Assembly (NCBI GenBank): GCA_964456185.1
Contig: CAYVZZ010000081.1
Location: 1 to 10,212 of the forward strand
DNA length: 10,212 nucleotides
Reading direction: 5' to 3'
Origin: CAYVZZ01 sp964456185
Lineage (GTDB): Bacteria; Pseudomonadota; Gammaproteobacteria; Pseudomonadales; Alcanivoracaceae
Shown here: positions 7,769 through 10,212 of the stretch, piece by piece
Layout of the letters: every line of letters begins with the position of its first letter
How positions within the stretch are numbered: position 1 is the first letter of the stretch
Notes under the pieces: generated by a model
The model's database searches: none
Told to the model about the DNA's origin: nothing
The model's input: only the letters and a program-made list of their open reading frames with translations
Translations under genes and position numbers: made by a program

Positions 7769-7798
7769 AAAAACAAAAACCCCGCCGTGGCGGGGTTT
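7769..7798 (-). terminator. Rho-independent terminator after rpsT
   Basis: An inverted repeat AAACCCCGCC / GGCGGGGTTT spans 7777-7798 and has a two-base centre (in practice a shorter stem with a CGTG-type loop). Read on the minus strand it is followed directly by TTTTTGTTTTT (7769-7779). It starts 22 bases beyond the rpsT stop codon. The plus-strand reading lacks a comparable U-run, so it acts mainly on rpsT transcription. Confidence 0.93.
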
Positions 7799-7820
7799 GA
7801 GATTACCGCGAAAACGCGTT

Positions 7821-8087
7821 TTAGGCACTCATGGCCTTAATGCGCGTGTTCAAACGGCTCTTGTAGCGTGCCGCTTTGTTGCGGTGGTACTTACCTTTGC
7901 GAGTTGCCTTATCGAGTACGGAAACTGCAATTTGATAAGCTTCCTGGGCAGACTTCTGGTCACCTGAGGCAATTGCCGCATTTACTTTCTTAAGGTAAGT
8001 GCGCACCGTGGCACGCATGGCAGCATTGTGCTTCCGGCGGCCTTCTGCCTGACGAGCGCGTTTACGCGCCTGCGCTGAGTTAGCCAA
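7821..8087 (-). CDS. rpsT: 30S ribosomal protein S20 (TTG start)
   Basis: Small-subunit ribosomal protein that binds the 16S rRNA 5' domain and helix 44. It has 88 residues (E. coli 87), strongly basic and helical. ANSAQARKRARQAE at the N-terminus, HNAAMRATVRTYLKKV, and GKYHRNKAARYKSRLN near the end match S20. The start codon is TTG, not ATG: the codon at 8085-8087 reads TTG on the minus strand, seven bases after a good CAGGAG. E. coli rpsT also begins with UUG, which is needed there for S20 to repress its own translation, so the same control is plausible. The gene stands alone between its own promoter and terminator. Confidence 0.98.
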   Translation of the reverse strand: MANSAQARKRARQAEGRRKHNAAMRATVRTYLKKVNAAIASGDQKSAQEAYQIAVSVLDKATRKGKYHRNKAARYKSRLNTRIKAMSA

Positions 8088-8162
8088 AGTCTTGCTCCTG
8101 TCTATTCGTTGCGTTCAAACCGGATTATCCGGATAAAGTCAGCTTTGCAGCTGGTATCAAGG
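8088..8162 (-). promoter_or_regulatory. rpsT mRNA leader with two small hairpins, possible S20 autoregulatory site
   Basis: The predicted leader is about 75 bases. It contains CAGCT-GCAA-AGCTG (8140-8153), a five-base-pair stem capped by a GNRA tetraloop, then CCGGA-TAA-TCCGG (8120-8132), a five-base-pair stem. The CAGGAG ribosome binding site follows about 20 bases later. In E. coli the S20 leader and UUG start are the target of feedback control. A regulatory role here is inference from position and that precedent; the stems themselves are visible. Confidence 0.45.
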
Positions 8163-8168
8163 GCGGCA

Positions 8169-8197
8169 ACTATGCCGTTTTCGACCGTTTCTGTCAA
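8169..8197 (-). promoter_or_regulatory. rpsT sigma-70 promoter
   Basis: A perfect -35 box TTGACA (plus-strand 8192-8197) and a -10 box CATAGT (8169-8174, four of six) are separated by exactly 17 bases. They lie 13 bases beyond the dnaJ stop codon and point at rpsT. Transcription would start near 8162. This is the best promoter in the window and fits a highly expressed ribosomal protein gene. Confidence 0.8.
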
Positions 8198-8209
8198 CAA
8201 GAAATCTTG

Positions 8210-9331
8210 TCAAACGTCAAAGAAACGCTTCACCCCTTCAAACCAACTGCTCTTGCGTGGGTTGTGCCGCTTGCCGCCCTTATCGAGCGAGCTTTGCAGT
8301 TGCTTCAGTAAGTCTTTCTGTTCACCGGTGAGTTTCACTGGCGTTTCAACGACCACACGGCATAGCAAGTCGCCGGTGGCACCACCGCGCACCGAGGTCA
8401 CGCCTTTACCGCGTAACCGGAACAGTTTGCCGGATTGCGTTTCCGGCGGAACTTTTAAGCGGACTTTGCCATCCAGTGTCGGCACTTCCAGCGTGCCACC
8501 CAAGGCAGCGTCCACAAAGCTAACAGGCACTTCGCAATACAGGTTGCTACCATCACGCGTAAAAATCTCATGCTCACGCACCTGTACTTGCACGTACAGG
8601 TCACCGGCTGGCGCGCCGTTGGGGCCGGCTTCGCCCTCGCCGCTTAAGCGGATGCGATCACCTGTATCGACACCGGCTGGAATCTTCACATTGAGCGTCT
8701 TGGTGGTTTTCACACGCCCCTGACCACTGCACTTGTCGCATGGATCACTAATCACCGTGCCTGCGCCACGACATGACGGACAGGTTTGTTGTACGGCAAA
8801 AAAGCCCTGCTGCATGCGCACTTGGCCAACACCATGACAGGTGCCACAAGTTTGCGGCTGACTGCCTTTCTTGGCACCGCTGCCACCACATTTATCGCAG
8901 GCTTCCCAATTGGGAATGCGGATCTTCTGCTCGGTGCCGTGCACTGCTTCTTCCAGTGATAATTCCATGGTGTAACGCAGATCCGCACCACGTTGCGGAC
9001 CACGGCGACCGCCGCCTCCGCCACCAAAGATGTCACCGAAGATATCACCAAAAATGTCGCCAAAACCGGCGCCACCGGCACCGCCACCGAAACCGCCCGG
9101 CTGACCATTGACGCCATCGTGTCCGAAACGGTCGTAGGCCGCGCGCTTTTGATCGTCCGACAAAACTTCGTAAGCTTCTTTGGCCTCTTTGAATTTGACC
9201 TCGGCTTCCTTGTCATCCGGGTTGCGATCTGGGTGATATTTCATGGCCAAGCGACGGTAGGCCTTTTTCAGGTCACGCTTGTTGATGTCTTTGCCGACAC
9301 CGAGTACTTCGTAATAATCGCGTTTCGCCAT
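8210..9331 (-). CDS. dnaJ: Chaperone protein DnaJ (Hsp40, type I)
   Basis: Co-chaperone that delivers unfolded clients to DnaK and stimulates its ATPase. It has 373 residues from the ATG at 9331. Domain order is complete. The J-domain is at 1-70 with His33-Pro34-Asp35. A Gly/Phe-rich linker covers about 75-110 and contains three tandem GDIF units at 91-102. The zinc domain has four CxxCxGxG-type repeats with Cys pairs at 145/148, 162/165, 184/187 and 198/201. Two C-terminal beta domains and the dimer end, finishing in FEGVKRFFDV, complete it. A TTG six codons earlier (9349) is in frame but has no similarity to relatives. The ATG is preceded by GGGAAA, a modest ribosome binding site, just after a strong hairpin. 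It follows dnaK by 98 bases and no terminator with a U-run intervenes, so the pair is probably cotranscribed. Confidence 0.98.
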   Translation of the reverse strand: MAKRDYYEVLGVGKDINKRDLKKAYRRLAMKYHPDRNPDDKEAEVKFKEAKEAYEVLSDDQKRAAYDRFGHDGVNGQPGGFGGGAGGAGFGDIFGDIFGDIFGGGGGGRRGPQRGADLRYTMELSLEEAVHGTEQKIRIPNWEACDKCGGSGAKKGSQPQTCGTCHGVGQVRMQQGFFAVQQTCPSCRGAGTVISDPCDKCSGQGRVKTTKTLNVKIPAGVDTGDRIRLSGEGEAGPNGAPAGDLYVQVQVREHEIFTRDGSNLYCEVPVSFVDAALGGTLEVPTLDGKVRLKVPPETQSGKLFRLRGKGVTSVRGGATGDLLCRVVVETPVKLTGEQKDLLKQLQSSLDKGGKRHNPRKSSWFEGVKRFFDV

Positions 9332-9350
9332 TGTTGTTTCCCATGACAAA

Positions 9351-9377
9351 CGCCGACCGGTTAGTCCCCGGCCGGCG
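9351..9377 (-). promoter_or_regulatory. Hairpin just upstream of the dnaJ ribosome binding site
   Basis: On the minus strand CGCCGGCCGG pairs with CCGGTCGGCG (ten base pairs, one of them G-U) around a seven-base loop GGACTAA. It ends about 20 bases before the dnaJ ATG, close to GGGAAA. There is no following U-run, so it is not a normal terminator. It may slow translation or protect the dnaJ message. The structure is visible; the role is inferred. Confidence 0.6.
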
Positions 9378-9398
9378 CTGTGCTTTTGTCCAACACAG
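9378..9398 (-). promoter_or_regulatory. Short stem between the two larger dnaK-dnaJ hairpins
   Basis: CTGTG and CACAG pair across an 11-base loop (TTGGACAAAAG). The stem is only five base pairs and would be marginal alone. It is notable because it abuts the hairpin at 9351-9377 and lies four bases from the one at 9403-9423. Confidence 0.35.
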
Positions 9399-9402
9399 CC
9401 TG

Positions 9403-9423
9403 AGCGCCCGCCAAGCGGGCGCT
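9403..9423 (-). promoter_or_regulatory. Stable hairpin just after the dnaK stop
   Basis: AGCGCCCGC pairs perfectly with GCGGGCGCT over nine base pairs, with a three-base loop, beginning six bases beyond the dnaK stop codon. The sequence that follows on the minus strand (CAGGCTGTG) has no U-run, so it is not a standard rho-independent terminator. A partial attenuator or a 3' stabilising stem that keeps dnaK message above dnaJ message is plausible. Confidence 0.6.
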
Positions 9424-9429
9424 ACAAGC

Positions 9430-10212
9430 TTACTTCTTGTCGTCGTCGACTTCTTCGAAGTCGGCATCTACCACGTCGTCGGCCGCATCTTTTGCCGCCT
9501 GCTCGCCGCCGGCTTGCTGGCCGTCGGCACCGCCCTGCTGTTGAGCGGCTTCGGCGTAGAGACGCTGCGCCAAGGAGGCAGAGGCTTCGCTCAAGGCTTT
9601 GGTCTTCGCTTCGATGTCGTCCTTGTCGTTGCCTTTCAGGGCTTCTTCAAGCGCCTGGCTGGCTTCGGCAATGGCTTTCTTCTCGTCGTCGCTAGCTTTG
9701 TCGCCGGCCTCTTCCAAGGTCTTCTTGGTAGCGTGCACCAGCTGATCGCCTTGGTTACGCGCAGTGACCAACTCTTCGAACTTCTTGTCCTCTTCAGCGT
9801 TGGCCTCGGCGTCTTGTACCATTTGATCAATTTCTTCATCCGACAAGCCGGAAGAGGCTTTAATCTGGATGGATTGCTCTTTGTTGGTCGCCTTATCTTT
9901 CGCCGATACGTGCAAGATGCCGTTGGCGTCGATGTCGAAAGTCACCTCGATTTGCGGCATGCCACGCGGTGCGGCCGGGATGCCTTCTAGGTTGAACTGA
10001 CCCAGCGACTTGTTTTGCGCCGCTTGTTTGCGCTCACCTTGCAGTACATGCACGGTTACTGCCGACTGGTTGTCTTCGGCAGTTGAGAACACCTGGCTCG
10101 CATTAGTCGGGATAGTGGTGTTCTTCTCGATGATCGGCGTCATCACGCCGCCCATGGGTTCGATACCCAGGGTCAACGGTGTTACGTCGAGCAACAGAAT
10201 GTCTTTCACGTC
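9430..10212 (-). CDS. dnaK: Chaperone protein DnaK (Hsp70), C-terminal part; 5' end outside the window
   Basis: The visible 260 codons hold the interdomain linker and the whole substrate-binding half of Hsp70. The frame is open to the right edge (the last codon reads Asp), so the gene continues beyond it; the GTG at 10209 is an internal valine. DILLLDVTPLTLGIE is the conserved linker and first strand. Then come NTTIPT, SQVFSTAEDNQSAV, VLQGER, GQFNLEGIPAAPRGMPQIEV and FDIDANGILHVSAKDK of the beta-sandwich, followed by the helical lid from SSGLSDEEI. A Gln/Gly/Ala-rich disordered stretch ends in the acidic DADFEEVDDDKK tail that matches the E. coli DAEFEEV ending. DnaK binds exposed hydrophobic peptides and cycles with DnaJ, encoded next, and GrpE. 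The ATPase domain and any heat-shock promoter lie outside the window. Confidence 0.98.
   Translation of the reverse strand, partial: DVKDILLLDVTPLTLGIEPMGGVMTPIIEKNTTIPTNASQVFSTAEDNQSAVTVHVLQGERKQAAQNKSLGQFNLEGIPAAPRGMPQIEVTFDIDANGILHVSAKDKATNKEQSIQIKASSGLSDEEIDQMVQDAEANAEEDKKFEELVTARNQGDQLVHATKKTLEEAGDKASDDEKKAIAEASQALEEALKGNDKDDIEAKTKALSEASASLAQRLYAEAAQQQGGADGQQAGGEQAAKDAADDVVDADFEEVDDDKK

Noticed and set aside
8109..8723. A 204-codon plus-strand open frame opposite dnaJ and the rpsT leader
   Set aside because: It runs across the rpsT promoter and antisense to the DnaJ C-terminal domains, with no family similarity.
9403..9423. dnaK terminator
   Set aside because: The stem is strong but no U-run follows on the minus strand, and dnaJ continues in the same direction. 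Full termination is not supported, so it is listed as a hairpin only.
9331..9990. A 219-codon hydrophobic plus-strand open frame opposite dnaK
   Set aside because: Its apparent membrane-protein character is the mirror image of the acidic and Lys/Gln-rich DnaK lid codons. It is a known type of Hsp70 antisense artefact.
1..10212. Defence system, mobile element, CRISPR array or biosynthetic cluster
   Set aside because: Every gene belongs to a conserved housekeeping family, and I found no direct repeat series, terminal inverted repeats, integrase, transposase or unexplained gene-length gap.

Overview
The window is a stretch of chromosomal housekeeping DNA from a gammaproteobacterium of moderate GC content. 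Every coding region can be matched to a conserved family. The protein sequences read closest to those of Pseudomonas, Cellvibrio and enteric bacteria, but I cannot name the genus. There is no insertion sequence, phage gene, CRISPR array, tRNA or rRNA, and no gene-free stretch longer than about 125 bases. I found no previously undescribed system. The points of interest are gene order, start-codon choice and small regulatory elements.

Layout. Only the gene at the left edge (rimI, cut off at its 5' end) is on the plus strand. Everything else runs on the minus strand. In transcription order from the right edge these are dnaK (C-terminal part only), dnaJ, rpsT, murJ, ribF, ileS, lspA, fkpB and dapB. 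dapB and rimI converge, with one base between their stop codons.

Regulatory layout on the minus strand. The dnaK-dnaJ spacer is filled by three successive hairpins without a U-tract. rpsT has its own strong promoter (TTGACA, 17 bases, CATAGT), a leader with two small hairpins, a TTG start codon, and a clear rho-independent terminator. Beyond the terminator lies the murJ-to-dapB block. A perfect TATAAT box sits in the murJ-ribF gap and probably starts a ribF-ileS-lspA-fkpB-dapB transcript. From ileS onward the genes are tightly packed: lspA starts inside ileS, fkpB starts inside lspA, and dapB follows fkpB by 12 bases.

How the genes fit together. dnaK and dnaJ encode the Hsp70 chaperone pair. 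rpsT (S20) and ileS serve translation, and ribF makes FMN and FAD. murJ (lipid II flippase), lspA (lipoprotein signal peptidase) and dapB (diaminopimelate and lysine synthesis) serve envelope construction. fkpB is a folding helper. The block rpsT-murJ-ribF-ileS-lspA-fkpB is a known gammaproteobacterial cluster. Here it lies between dnaJ and dapB, which are adjacent in Pseudomonas, and ispH, the usual last gene after fkpB, is absent from that position.
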